Shown here: one piece after another, positions 19,904 through 31,877 of the stretch
Layout: each line of letters opens with the position of its first letter
Numbering within the stretch: the first letter of the stretch is position 1
Assembly: GCF_000760515.2 (NCBI RefSeq)
Contig: NW_013546611.1
Span: 1-58,243, forward strand
Length of the DNA stretch: 58,243 bases
Source: Mitosporidium daphniae
Taxonomy: Eukaryota > Microsporidia
Reading direction: 5' to 3'
The notes under the pieces: generated by a model
Database searches by the model: none
Told to the model about the DNA's origin: nothing
Seen by the model: only the letters and a program-made list of their open reading frames with translations
Translations under genes and position numbers: made by a program

Positions 19904-21643
19904 CTACACAAGCTCAGCGTCCTCCAGAAACCGGTACTCGAAGGTGAACTCGGACTTTTTCCGCTGTGACCACGAGGCTTCATAGTCAAAGTAAATGTAT
20001 GTACCCTGTTCAAAGTCCTCTGTTACGATTTTGGGCTCTTCATGCCGCTGGAACCAAGTAAGGTATTTCTTGTGATATCTCCACGACTGTTTTTTGAGCT
20101 CCCTTGCAGCGAGATACTGCGCGTAGGTGTTTGGCAAAAAATAAAAGACGGCAAACAGGCACTCGACATCCATCCGCTCAAAGAGTGAACTACGCCATAC
20201 TGTCGCGTGTGGAGAAAGCCGTGGAAAGTTGAACCGCTCCCATGGCGCTGCTGAGTGTGTGTTTGGATCGATTGCGGACATTTCAGGCCTGAAAAAGGCA
20301 TCCTCCATATTGGCAACGAGCTGTTCCAGCCCCTGTACCTTTGGAAACCCCTGCTCCACAGCTTGTAGATGTTCATTGCTGACCAAATCGAGATGGGAGT
20401 TAAGACAGCTACTTGCAGAGAACATGAACCACGGCACTGCAGAGATCGGGGGTTCCCGTTCCTCGCTGACGCCGGTACCGGCTGTTCTCTTCGCAGAGGA
20501 CGGATTCTCTGGCGAGATAATTGACTTTGGTACATTCGACCACACCTTGATCGGTGTCGAAGATACAGGAATGTTTCCCGTTGATGTGATGGGTGGAATA
20601 GAGACATTGGAAGCGACTTCAGCGACTAGCCAATAAAAACATCAAACAAACCTTTAGAAGAGACGAACGTTGACTTTCTATGATGATGCTGATGCTGATG
20701 ATGATGATTGTGTCCACTTTGCGGAGGGGCCAGAGGAGGTGAAGCCGAAAGAAGCTTGGGATGTGGAAGCTCTGATTCCCCCAGCACGTCATGGGGCCTC
20801 TCATCTTCGTCATCAGAATTGGCTGCGCTAAGGGTGGACATGCTCGGCTTGAGCAATACCTCTGCCTCCAATGCCGAAAAGTCAAAATCGCTGTAGATGG
20901 AATCGTCCTCGAGATAATCCGGATTCTACCGCCATTGAAAACTATTTCCTACCTCTCCATTCTCAAGATAATCGTCCATAAAGTCGCGCAGGGAGCCGAC
21001 CTCCTCTGAGAGAATGTGTTCATTCTCGATCATTCGCAACACAAGTTCCAGCTTCAAGATGTGGTGATTGTGTCGCGCTACATGCGCCTCTAGCTCACGC
21101 TGGCGCGGCGACTTCCCCGCCATCTTTGCGGAGGCTGCCCGGCGACTGCCAGCCCCTAGGGCCGTGTTGCAGATGGCCTCCAGCTCTGCTTCGTTTGAGT
21201 CTATCAACGTTTTGAGATGGTCCATGGACGTGGAAATCCATGCCACTACTTCTGCCTTTTCCTTTTCTTTGGGATCGACTTTTGAGATGGCCGAGAGCCC
21301 TTCCTTGGAGTATGCTTTAATTTTGATTTCCTTTTCAAGCACCTTAAACCGCTCCATGAGCACCTCTATCCTCCGCCGTGTCTCGTTTAGGGGTTCCTTG
21401 TTTTTTATCTCGTTCGACGTCTGCCACACCTTGATTTGGTCGCGGAGACGCTGGAGGCGTTTGACCTCCTTCTTCATTTCTCCTTCCCAACGCTCCTTCT
21501 GGGCGGCAGTGGTGGACGCATTTAGCTTTGCGAGGTATTCTTCGAATTGTTCAATGCCCTCATCGACCTTTTTGATGGTGCGCTCGATCTCAGCTACAAT
21601 CGTTAGCATGATCATTCCTACTCTGCAACTTGCGGTTGCTCAT
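19904..21643 (-). CDS. NOT5: CCR4-NOT subunit NOT3/NOT5
   Basis: Four exons with introns at 21594-21621, 20926-20952 and 20626-20651 (28, 27 and 26 nt) give 552 residues. Exon 1 is 22 bases from the ATG at 21643; splicing restores [20 protein letters not shown], the classic Not3/5 start, which a naive reading from 21615 misses. The N-terminal coiled coil continues with [10 protein letters not shown]-like heptads and [18 protein letters not shown]. An acidic, His-rich linker contains a run of histidines around 20690. The C-terminus is the NOT2/3/5 box: [36 protein letters not shown] and [13 protein letters not shown], ending [12 protein letters not shown]. The complex shortens poly(A) tails, and Not5 senses slow codons at the ribosomal E site. 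Confidence 0.94.
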
Positions 21644-21803
21644 AAAATAAAATTAGAAATAAATAAATAAATTGGAACAATTTTAATTCTCGCCATTGAT
21701 ATTTTCCACTTTATTTTTGGATGTTTGATCCGATTCGCGAGTTTAGGGCGATCATGCCACACTTGACCCCGGTCACGGGGTCCGGATGCTGCGGATCTAC
21801 AGG

Positions 21804-24800
21804 CTATATTTGTTCGCGGTGCTTGCTCAGATCGTAAGCATGGCGCGAGATAAATGGTCGAGGCCCGAGGATGCGCTCCAAATCCTCTCTATGAAGAGAT
21901 TCCCGCAAAAGCAGCTCTTGCGCCAGTGCTTCCAGAGCTTTTTGACGGCTAGAGATCAGCTCCAGGGCACGTTGATAGCATTCGTCTATCATAATCTTGA
22001 CTCTGGCGTCGATAAGCCGAGCGGTCTCGTCAGAGTATGGCGGTGGGGCCCCAAATCTTCTCTCTGTGTTTGGAAATGAGAGGAGCCCAATGCGATCATC
22101 CATGCCCAGTACGCTTACGGCATCATATGCCATTTCGGTCACCTGAAAAGTTAAAACCCGAAATATTGGCTACGCGAGAACAACAAAAGTAAAGCGGAAA
22201 TCAAAAGACACCATCATCGAACAGGGGAAGCAGTAAAAATAAGAAAGCATAAAATAAGCACGAAAACAAACCTTTTGAAGATCATTTTGTGCTCCAGAGG
22301 TGATCGATGCACGTCCAAGGATCACCTCTTCCGCTATGCGGCCTCCAAGAGCCACGCAGATGCGATCCATCAGCTGGGCTTTGCTGAGGAGCAGCCCGTC
22401 AGAAGGCAATGTGCGGGCAAAGCCAAGAGCACCAGAAGACCGAGGAATAATGGTTACCTTCATCACCGGATCCGCATGTTCTAAGAACCAGGCAACAAGT
22501 GCATGTCCAGACTCATGATGGGCCACAATCGACCTCTCCTCTGTGGCAAGCACACGCGATCGACGCTCGCTTCCAGCAATGACGCGTTCCACGGCCGCCT
22601 CAAAATGTTCTCCTTTCACATATGTTTGGGAGAGCCTGGCCGCAAGTAGAGCTGCTTCGTTGCAAACATTTGCAATATCGGCACCAACAAATCCAGGTGT
22701 CATGTATGCTAAACGAGCAGATATTTCTCCTTTCTCCAATTTTGGATCAAGCTTGAGCGGCTCCAGATGTAGAAGATAAATTTGTTTCCGTCCATTGGCG
22801 TCGGGCCGCTCAATCGAAATATGGCGATCAAATCGTCCAGGGCGCAACAGTGCCGGGTCAAGTACATCTGGTCGATTGGTGCCAGCTATTATCACCACGG
22901 GTGCTTCTTGAGATGATGAAAAGCCATCCATTTCCACAAGCAGCTGATTTAGCGTCGATTCCCGCTCATCATTTCCCCCGCCTCCAATGGGCGAGGAGCG
23001 GCCCCTAGCCCTTCCAATTGCATCGATCTCATCAATAAACACAATACAAGGTGCTATTTTTCGCGCTTCTTCAAATAGATCACGGACACGAGAAGCACCG
23101 ACACCAACAAACATTTCCACAAATTCGGCCCCCGAAATGGAAAGAAATGGAACCTCGGCCTCCCCGGCCATCGCCTTGGCGAGAAGGGTCTTTCCGGTTC
23201 CAGGGGGTCCACTCAATATGGCGCCTTTTGGGATGCGTGCTCCAAGCTCTGCATATACTTGTGGCTCTCGAAGAAATTTTACAAACTCCGAAATTTCGAG
23301 TTTGGTTTCATCCATTCCAGCCACATCTTTAAAGCGAACTTTTTGGGCAGTTTGCGCATTATAAAGCTTTGCCTTTGATTTTCCGGCATTGAAAACCCTG
23401 GCCAAAGGGTTTCCGGAACCAGATCCGGAACCAAGCCCACCCTTTTGCGATAATGAGTACCCCTTCCACATGACATATCCTATAAACGCCAGCGGAAGGA
23501 CAGATATCAGAATTTCAAAAAAGATCAGGCCATTGGTTAATAGCGATGAAGGACCGAGATTCTGCCGACCAGACTCATTGGGCCATGTTTGATTTACTTC
23601 CCAAACAACGGGAACCATCGAGATTGAACGCGATTGAAACGCCTCTGAAAGGCGCTTTTCAAAATTTTCCATAGATCCGATGGTAAACATGAGAGATGGG
23701 AACAATTTTTTTCTATATGTGTGAATCTCTTCGTTTGCTGTCTGACGTGCTTGCTCATCCATCGATGCGTCCTTTTCTTCATCTTTAAGAAAAACATAGA
23801 CGCGTGTTTTATCTGAAGCCACTAGTAGCTTTGACACGAGGCCTTCTTTCAAATAGGAGGATAGAAGAAATTCTTCAAAAGAAATTTCTTGAATTGGAGG
23901 GCGATCTAATGCCAGCGAAGAAGAAAGATCAAAGAGCTTACTAGAGAAATAGTACAACGAAGTAGCAAGGACTAAAAATGCAATTTCCGGGCGTTTCCAA
24001 AACGGATTATCCTTTGCATTGCTTGCCTTCTCTCCTTTTGCATTGTTTTTTCCAGCCTGTTTTTGTTGCTGTTTGCCATTGTCATTTTCGCCTTGCTTGC
24101 GATCCGCATCATGATCCCGCGGAGTAAAATTGATTCCATTACGTGCTTGATTTTCATTTAGTTCGAGCTTCACGGTATTTTTGTCAAAAGACAAAAAGAT
24201 GTTCTCATCAGGAGCAAGGAAAACCACTTTGGGAGGTGCGTTTTCCTGAAAACTAGGTTCTTGAATAAGAATGCGCGCATCTTTACACTTTAAACGCTGG
24301 AAAAACGGAATGAAATCATCGGGAGATTTTCTCAGGAAAAGGGCGGCCAGGATTGGAAAATCCTTCCATGAAGGACCTTCATTCCAAAGCGAATCCTTGA
24401 GCCCGAGGGCTAGAGAATATCGAGTCAAATCAAAAGGCTCGTTTGGATGTTTGTCCAGAATGGCTCCGGGATGATCATTCAGGAAACTAAGTTCTACTTT
24501 TGAGATTGAATTCAGGGATGGATGGCGTTTTATGGCGAACTTTCTTACAGCGAAAACGGAAAAGATCCTGTATTCGATTCGAGAAACTTTTGTCTTGACA
24601 AGAAGTTCCTGCATGCGAGTCTTTAAAATAAGGGAGTTGTATTTTTCAAGAAAGGATTCCCGGATCTCCTTCTCCACTTCAAGGGTTATTTTGCCAAGTG
24701 CGTCCCGCGGCAACTTGGAAATGTCAATAATATAGGTGGATGTGTCGATCTCATTTTGCGATTCATGCCGAGTGGAAAAAAGACGGTTGATTTGCAATAA

Positions 24801-24890
24801 ATAAGCAGTGCATCGCAGTTTATGGACATGTTTTGTTGGCTGATATCTGCACAACAACGGCCAATAATTGGCACGTCCACTGGGGAACAT
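21804..24890 (-). CDS. AFG3: Mitochondrial m-AAA protease AFG3/YTA12 (FtsH family)
   Basis: Two exons (22272-24890 and 21804-22142) give 985 residues, with a 129-nt intron that is the longest I found here. The first 50 residues are basic and hydroxylated, a plausible presequence. Two membrane helices flank an intermembrane-space domain (the second is [19 protein letters not shown]). The AAA module has Walker A GPPGTGKT, Walker [14 protein letters not shown], an arginine-finger SRH and the pore loop [14 protein letters not shown]. The metalloprotease zinc site is [11 protein letters not shown]. Splicing at 22271/22143 joins SGAQNDLQK to VTEMAYDAV, a conserved continuity. The protease degrades unassembled inner-membrane proteins and matures bL32m. 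It is longer than yeast AFG3/YTA12 because of an N-terminal region of about 300 residues that also includes a Gln/Lys/Asn-rich linker. Confidence 0.95.
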
Positions 24891-25251
24891 CAGGAGATTT
24901 TATTGAATTTGAAAACTGCAATTTAATTTACATTAAACTTGCTCTGCAGGAGATGCAAATTTCTGGATAATTGGATATTTATTTGGGTCATTTTGGTTAA
25001 ATAATAAACACAAATTATTCCCAGTGAGAAGCAGAAGGAGACGCATTATCCTCAAACGTACCAATGTGGATGTAGAGCCAACCCTAACTCTAAGCAGTAC
25101 TACGGAAGGAGTAGGTATCGGAATAGCATGGTAAAATAAATAATACAAATCTTCAAACTTTCAAAATTAATAGATATAGCGGAGGAGGGAGATATGTAAA
25201 ATGGTACTTATGAACCAGCCAATGACGAAGGTTGCAACACATGGGCTCTTT
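24891..25251. other. Gap between AFG3 and GPCR 1, with a doubtful 58-codon reading on the minus strand
   Basis: No recognised gene. On the minus strand an ATG at 25129 with a possible 20-nt intron (25084-25103) gives a 58-residue reading. It has a hydrophobic Arg/Leu-rich stretch and ends in PNKYPIIQKFASPAEQV, with the stop at 24933. I do not recognise it, the intron is at the short limit, and the reading could be chance. The rest holds the AFG3 promoter and the GPCR 3' end. Confidence 0.3.
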
Positions 25252-27921
25252 TCAGTCGTCCCAAAAGTCAAATGAAATAAAAGTAAGCTCAAAATCTCCA
25301 TTCAAAGTTTCTGTATTCTTATCCTCATCACTGCTCGAATCAATGTCATCTTCGCCAGCATGCTTGGGGGAAACTTCGGTGAGCCTTGAAGAGGCAATTG
25401 AACGGGAATCGGTATTATCGCCCGTCAGAACATCCCCTCTAGACACGCGTGGACAAAAGAAATCCGATATGGATGGAGAAAAAATTTCAGACTCAATCGA
25501 TCTATTGGCCTTATTTTCTCTCCATAAAGCCAAAAATTTTGGATAAAATATAGCTGCAAGAGTAACCGCCATCATGACAAGTAGGCTGATATTAACTTCG
25601 TAATACTTGGCACTGATTGGGTCAGTCAATGCCCCCGATATGATGTACAGGGGTGTTGCGATCACCAAAACCAAAACATATGTGTACACAGTAATTGCAA
25701 TATGAAAAGACTCGTTAAATTGGGAATCGACCTTTCTTACTAAGAAGGCAAGAACAGCCAACAAAAGAACAAGAAAAAGAATAAACACCAGGAAAATCAA
25801 CAAAAAGATATTTGCCACGTTGGAGAGCTCCACGTTGGCCTGAGAACATATCACAAATGAGAAATATGGAGACCGGGGCGACGAAACAACTTTGGGCTCA
25901 AATGCCAGCTTTGTAAATGTAAATAAGCACAGAACTATCACATTGATTAGCAAAAGAGATCCAGTAAAGATAAACAGATGGCTATTTTTAGTGACCAAGG
26001 TCGATGGACGATGCACAGAAAAGATCTTGAAAATGCGATATGTCTTTGCAAGCATATTGGCAATCACAAGACTAAAGCCAATAACGAGCGACCAAAGCTT
26101 AAAGCTACAAACCAGATAAGATGGCCGAACGCTGTTGAGAATTACCGAGATATTGCACAAAACAACGCCAACCAGAATAAATTCGCAGAAAATGGGCGAC
26201 GCCACTTTGATGGGCTTTCTTTCTCGAAATTTCCACACAATCACAATCAAGGCGAATGAAAGTAATACCAGAAAGACCGCGCAAGCACAAAGCAATATGC
26301 CCCCAGCAGAGTCAAAAGAATTTTCGAGCGGAACTACTCGAGAAATTGGGATTTTATTGACCAGGTAAAAATAAGTTTTCGAAAAATCAATATTAACGGC
26401 GCCGTTTTGGTAATCGCCGATGATTGTTGTTGCATTTTTACTAATGGCTTGAAGGAAAGAATATTTTGAGTCTATTGGGTTGGCTTCTTTAAACCCTACA
26501 GGCCCATAAACCCCCTCAACTATCTCCCTTTTCATCTCATCGATAATATCTTTTCCACTAATTTCGCTGCATGAAGTCAAGGGCTTTTGACATTTTTCAA
26601 TTAATCTGTTTAAGGCTCCTGCGACCGACTTGACTGCATTGACCACAAAGAGGGAGTATGACTAGACAATAAAATTACAATAAATTACCGTAATCACCGT
26701 AGGACTCAGAATCTCTTCCCCAGTACACCTGCAATTGAAAGGAAATTTCCGATGTGCGACATCTAGATCGCAAACCGGAATTTTTTTTGCAAAATCTGGA
26801 ATCGGTTCATCAGGATTAAAATAGAAACATTTGAATGTATCTTCCCACATTCTTGTATATTGGCGGTAATTTTCACTCTCTCTGCCTATTGCAATATAAG
26901 ATCTAAGGGCTTCATAGGGCGTAATATATGGACTGATGCTTATCGAACCTAGAGTGGAAATATGGAAATCGAACGTACCTAAAATATATTTGTAAGGAAA
27001 AAAATCTATCGAAATTCTAGAGGGTTGATAAAGTATTTCAGAGGAAGCCTCNGAGAAGATAAAAGTGATGCCCTTGATTTTTTCTTTGTAGAAGATTTTA
27101 ATAACCGCCATTGCCAGAAGCGGATTCATGTAGAGTAACACGACGCTTAAATTTGGGATGGATTTAATACAAGAAATGAGATTCAATATTGAGCGCTCAT
27201 TCACATTTCGGGCTCTACTCAGCATCCCTGTTTTTATCATCGTAATGCACGGGAAGCGAATTTCATGTGAACCGGCAAGGTTATCAATTGCATGCCTCCC
27301 GGAGAGGCCATAAATGTCGGTGCTGAAAACCGGAGTAACAAGAGTCCAATTAAAGACACCAAGAAGGGAGACAAGAGCACGGATCTCCTCGCGAGCGGGA
27401 GGGATTGTTCTCAAAAAATTGACCGAATATTCGGGCAATTCAAAAGTTGCAGAGTAGGTTACGATGCCCACATCATATTGGTTTAAAAAAAAGCCGAGAG
27501 TAAGAGCCTGGAATGAAGTTGGGGGTCCTGGAGATTAGAAAACAAACCTACCGATTATCATCGTTATATTGTTTTCCAGAATTTCTATGGCAGAAGTGAA
27601 GCAATTCCTGGTAGAAAATCCGACATCTCTAATCTGGTAAACCACCGTCACATTTGGAAGAACAGAATCATCAGAGTTGACCATTTCCACGGCATATTTA
27701 AAGGCCAATGCTTCTTGCAAAGCAGGAGACGCGGTCATTGAAAAATCATCTGAAGAAAGTGGGAAAAACCCGGCTAAATTAAAAAATGGGTTCCCAACCC
27801 GATATAAGGGAATTTTTATATTCGGAAGTATATTTGTGGTGGTGAGGTTCATATAAGCATGGCAGAGAAGAGACGCATGCGCCCCAAAAAGGAAAAAAAT
27901 GCAATATAAATAGAAACCCAT
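25252..27921 (-). CDS. Class C (GABA-B-like) GPCR with Venus-flytrap domain, paralogue 1
   Basis: Three exons with introns at 27528-27551 (24 nt) and 26662-26688 (27 nt) give 872 residues. The N-terminus is a signal peptide (FYLYCIFFLFGAHASLLCHA). Residues to about 490 form a bilobed periplasmic-binding-like ligand domain: ALAFKYAVEMVNSDDSVLPN, then LTLGFFLNQYDVGIVTYSAT restored by splice 1, and LVSLLGVFNWTLVTPV. Seven membrane helices follow, with the class C marker LAKTYRIFKIFS after helix 3, FNESFHIAITVYTYV, and TPLYIISG in helix 6. The cytosolic tail is acidic and serine-rich. GABA-B and Grl-type receptors use this architecture to signal through G proteins. One undetermined base (27052) falls in exon 2. 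The ligand is unknown. The gene is divergent from AsnRS and resembles the receptor at 54-57 kb. Confidence 0.93.
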
Positions 27922-28307
27922 CGGCGTATTTCAAAATCGTCCTTGGAAAAAGGATGAAAGTAATATTATGTTCTGATAAATTTTTATCAGCTGACGGGGG
28001 TGATCCAATCAACAGATAATCTTAATCATGATATGAAAAATTAAAACACGGGTACCCTCGGGACTCATTGCTGAGTCAGAAGCATCAGCCAACACGTTGC
28101 TCTCGGCAATCTTTCATTTTTTGTCATGTTGCCGCATGACGTGCAGCATGAGGATGAATAACAGGCTGCTAGGGTTACATGACAGTTCGATAGGCTCTGT
28201 ACATTAAATTAAATTTCAACGGGGTTTCAGTGTAAACGGTTAGGGTTACATTAAAAACGGGGGGCACCGATGAGTAAAATGAATCATCAATTGCAGCCAA
28301 TTTTTTA
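27922..28307. other. Divergent promoter region between GPCR 1 and AsnRS
   Basis: These 386 bases separate two start codons that face away from each other. No protein-coding frame is convincing apart from a short upstream ORF for AsnRS. A small hairpin-forming sequence, tgataaatttttatca, lies at about 27974, and a single tgctgagtca (AP-1/Gcn4-like core) lies near 28070. A Gcn4-type site in front of an aminoacyl-tRNA synthetase would make sense for amino-acid control, but one match is weak evidence. Confidence 0.45.
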
Positions 28308-28308
28308 A
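28270..28308 (+). promoter_or_regulatory. Short upstream ORF overlapping the AsnRS start codon (TAATG)
   Basis: An ATG at 28270 opens a 12-codon frame whose stop TAA (28306-28308) shares its last base with the AsnRS start ATG (28308-28310). It lies in a different frame from the main ORF. Such TAATG overlap can allow termination-reinitiation. This is what the sequence shows; regulation is inference, and an AsnRS transcript starting downstream of 28270 would make it irrelevant. Confidence 0.4.
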
Positions 28309-29993
28309 TGCTATCTACATCCCAAATATTCATTTGCTCTAAAACTGGATCGGACGTTGCCACATCAGAGTCCGGCTCTTTGGAACACCCTTGGGCTACC
28401 TTGAATTCTGCATTCTCTTCAAACAAGCAGGAGAATGTTCTCTTTATGATCCGCGATGACTCGGCTGAACCTTACGCACCGGTCTCAAAGTCTGCTTTAA
28501 AGAAGGCAAAGCAGTTCAATGAGATTACCGAGAAAAAAATGTCCAAGCTTTCCATAAGCACTCCGAAGGCCTCTGTTCCTACAACCACTTCTGAGGATCT
28601 CCCGCTTGTACAAGATCCTTCTCTCCCAGAGCCGGCCCATATTAAGATAAGGGATGCCGTGCCTGCAAGAGAACAGAAAAAAAGAGTCAAGATCGATGGA
28701 TGGGTTCACCGCTTAAGACGCCAAGGAAAGTCTATCATGTTCGTAGTGCTGAGAGACGGAACAGGCTATCTCCAGTGCTTTTTCGACTCAAAAATGGTAC
28801 TTTTGCAATTTTGACAAGAAATTTAGGTCAGCAATGCGCATGCAAAAGGGCTTTCCGTCGAGTCTACAATTTCGGTATATGGAACATTGGTCGCCGTTCC
28901 TGAAGGCCAAGTAGCACCGGATGGTCATGAGTTACAGGTCGATTTTTGGGAGGTTATTCGGATGGCTCCTGCTGGCGAAGATTCTTTCGAATGTTGCCTT
29001 AATCAGGAGGCATCTGTGGATGTTCTTTTGAATCAAAGACATCTTGTGCATCGAGGAGAAACCGCTACAAAGATCCTCAAGTTAAGGTCTTGGCTTCTGG
29101 GCGCCTTCAGGGGACACTTTGAAAAGTCGGGCTATTTTGAGATCACACCGCCTTGTATTCTGCAGACGCAAGTTGAAGGTGGCTCTACTCTCTTTTCTTT
29201 CGATTACTTTGGAGAAAAGGCCTACCTTACTCAATCGTCGCAGCTTTATTTGGAGACTGTTTGTCCTTCTCTGGGAGACGTATACTGCATCCAAGAGTCT
29301 TTCCGTGCCGAAAAGTCCAAAACCCGCAGGCACCTTTCTGAATTCACTCACATTGAGGCCGAGTTTAGCTTTATCAAGTTTGATGATCTTTTGTGCCGTA
29401 TTGAAGAAATGGTGTGCGATGTTGTTGCCCGCATGCTGAAGCATCCGATTGCAGCAGCATATTTGAAAGATTTGCATCCGGAATTTGTTGCCCCAAAGCG
29501 CCCGTTCAAACGCATGGATTATTCAGAAGCAATTGCCTGGCTCCAGGCTCACAGCGTGATGAAAGAAGAGGATGGCATGCCTTTTCAGTTTGGAGACGAC
29601 ATTCCTGAAAAGCCGGAGCGATTCATGACCGACACCATTGGGGAGCCGATTTTCTTGTGCAGGTTTCCCGTTGAAATCAAGTCGTTTTACATGATGAAAG
29701 ATGCTTCCGATCCTCGCGTGACCGAGTCTTGTGATCTGCTTATGCCAAATGTTGGAGAGATTGTCGGTGGATCTATGCGTATCTTTGATGAAGAGGAGCT
29801 CATGGCAGGCTTCAAAAGAGAAGGCCTGGACCCGGCCCCTTATTATTGGTTTATCGACCTCAGAAAGTATGGATCGTTTCCGCACGGTGGATTCGGGCTC
29901 GGCTTTGAGAGATTCATGGCTTGGCTTCTTAAAAGAGACCACGTGCGTGACGTATGCCTGTACCCGAGATACATAGGCCGCTGCCTCCCCTAA
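28308..29993 (+). CDS. NARS1: Cytosolic asparaginyl-tRNA synthetase
   Basis: Two exons (28308-28796 and 28827-29993, intron 30 nt) give 551 residues. The N-terminal appendage, IFICSKTGSDVATSESGSLE followed by SKSALKKAKQF, is the eukaryote-specific AsnRS domain. The OB-fold anticodon domain begins KIDGWVHRLRRQGK. Class II motif 2 is SFRAEKSKTRRHLSEFTHIE and motif 3 is GGFGLGFERFMAWLL. The signature LMPNVGEIVGGSMR distinguishes AsnRS from AspRS. The enzyme charges tRNA-Asn in the cytosol; no presequence is evident. Splicing at 28797 joins DSKM to VSNAHAKG across an in-frame stop. It is convergent with SerRS, 190 bases away, so two synthetase genes end face to face. The start overlaps a small upstream ORF. 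Confidence 0.96.
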
Positions 29994-30183
29994 TCAATAA
30001 ATCACCGACCTGACAGCATTCGATACTGTGCGCTATGGCAATGATTGCCTTTTTTAATATTTTGGCCGTATGCAGACGTTTGTTCGCTGCTAATCATAGC
30101 AAAAGGGCACGTGGCTCCAAATACACGCACCATTGGACGCATTTTGGCGATTGCAACCGTTACACATTTATTAGGAGCCGGAA

Positions 30184-31639
30184 TTATTTGCGAATCCGAA
30201 TTGGAGCGGTATATGGGATAAATTCGGCACCTCCAAGATATGGGCGAAGCGCTTCAGGCACGGCCAGCCCTTCTGGAGTCTGATAGTTCTCCATTATGCA
30301 GCAAAGAGTTCGCTCTGTTGCCGTCAAGGTCGAATTGAGGAGATGCACGTACACTTTTTCTCGGTCACCAAGCTTTTTGATTCCACATCGGATCTCAAGA
30401 GAGCGGCTTTGGTAATCGGTACAGTTCGAGCAGGAAACAAGCTCCTTGTACTCGCCAAAATAGGGAAACCACGCTTCAAGGTCGTACTTCTTTGCAGCAG
30501 CATTGTTCAGCGCCCCAGAAACAATGCTCACAATGCGGTAGGGAAGGTTGAGGGATTGGTAAAAGGCTTCAGAGGTGCCGATCATCTCCTCAAACATGGC
30601 CCACGAGTGCTGGGGCTCCGTTAGCACAAATTGCTCGATCTTTTCAAATTGGTGAATGCGAAAGATGCCCCATGTATCTTTTCCGTGGGCGCCGGCTTCT
30701 TTCCTAAAGCAAGAAGAAAGGCCACCATATCGAAGCGGAAGGGTTTCCGAAGGCTTTTCAAACCATTCGTTGGCATGGAAACCAGATATGGGCTGCTCTG
30801 AGGTAGCAATCAAATACTTGTCTTCGCCCGATTCGTCCACTATCTATTGAGGGTTAGTGTGCTTTCAACAAACACGCACCTTGAAAAGCTGGTCGTCAAA
30901 ATCGCTCAATTGGGCCGTACGCATCATCATGTCTCTTTTCATCATAAAAGGGGTTTNCAAAAGAGTGTAGTTTCGCTTTGAAAGGAAATCCAATCCGTAT
31001 TGAATAAGCGCCAAATTGAGACGAACACCCCAATTTTTTAGGAAATAGCCACGATGCCCGGCAACTTTTGCGCCTCTCTCTGGGTCAAACCCATCAATGC
31101 GAGTCAGGACTTGGTCGTGTGACATGATGTTTTCTTTCTTGCAAGGAGCCTTTGCATCTGAGCCATGGCCATGCCACGATCTCACGATGCCATTGTTTGC
31201 CTAGTAATGGAGCTCCAACAAAAGGCTGCATACCTCGTCATTAGAAACAGGGACACTTTCATGCACAATATTTCCGATCGAATCCAACAGCTTCTCCAAA
31301 TGGGCCATCTTGGCATCCATATTTGACTCGATGCACTTTCGCTCCTCTTCAAGCGCAGATTTTTCCGTCAAATGGCCCTCTGCTGCGGCGCGGTCATTTG
31401 TTTTTATGAGGTCGGAAATTTGTTTTTGGACGACCTTGATTTTTCTGTTTAGCTCATCCACTTCAAACCTCACTAAATGCAGATTAAAAACGCCACTCAG
31501 AATTACATTTGACCCATTCCTTATCGATTGTAACTATCTCATCGACAACTTCAACAGAGGCGTTGCGCTTGCGTTGCGACACTCGTATAAGCTCGGGATT
31601 TCCTCCTCTTTCAACACGGAATAAATTAATGTCAATCAT
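30184..31639 (-). CDS. SARS1: Cytosolic seryl-tRNA synthetase
   Basis: Four exons with introns at 31473-31506, 31201-31233 and 30844-30879 (34, 33 and 36 nt) give 450 residues. The start [20 protein letters not shown] and [18 protein letters not shown] match the eukaryotic SerRS opening. Intron 1 falls in the tRNA-binding coiled coil, and splicing restores [17 protein letters not shown]. Class II motif 2 is [20 protein letters not shown], and the C-terminal block has [15 protein letters not shown], with motif 3 near [20 protein letters not shown]. The enzyme charges tRNA-Ser and tRNA-Sec isoacceptors. There is one undetermined base at 30957, within a codon for a residue before [10 protein letters not shown]; it does not disturb the frame. 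Confidence 0.95.
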
Positions 31640-31877
31640 GCTGGTAAATGGCCTGACGAATCTTTTTATCAGTCTCGGAAAAATTAGTGATGCGATTGAT
31701 GACGAACATTCTAATATTGGTGCTGATACCTTAATTACTTGCAAGGTGTAAACTTAAATTTTAATTATAATTTTAAATTCTGTAAGTACAATTTGACGAC
31801 ACGTGGTAAAGCGTCAGATTTTCAAAAAGACACGCCACTCATCAGAGCAGATCGATAGCATTGCCAATGGGCACAAA

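Noticed and set aside
22143-22271. C/D snoRNA inside the long AFG3 intron
   Set aside because: A C-box-like cgatgatgg is present but no CTGA D box is seen at a suitable distance.
24933-25129. Independent small gene upstream of AFG3
   Set aside because: It needs a 20-nt intron and matches no family I know; kept only as a note in the gap entry.
27052-27052. Undetermined base in GPCR 1 (and another at 30957 in SerRS)
   Set aside because: Each affects one codon only; the frames remain open, so they are assembly ambiguities, not disruptions.
28175-28426. An 83-codon minus-strand ORF before AsnRS
   Set aside because: It is the complement of the AsnRS N-terminal domain, which has clear homology on the plus strand.
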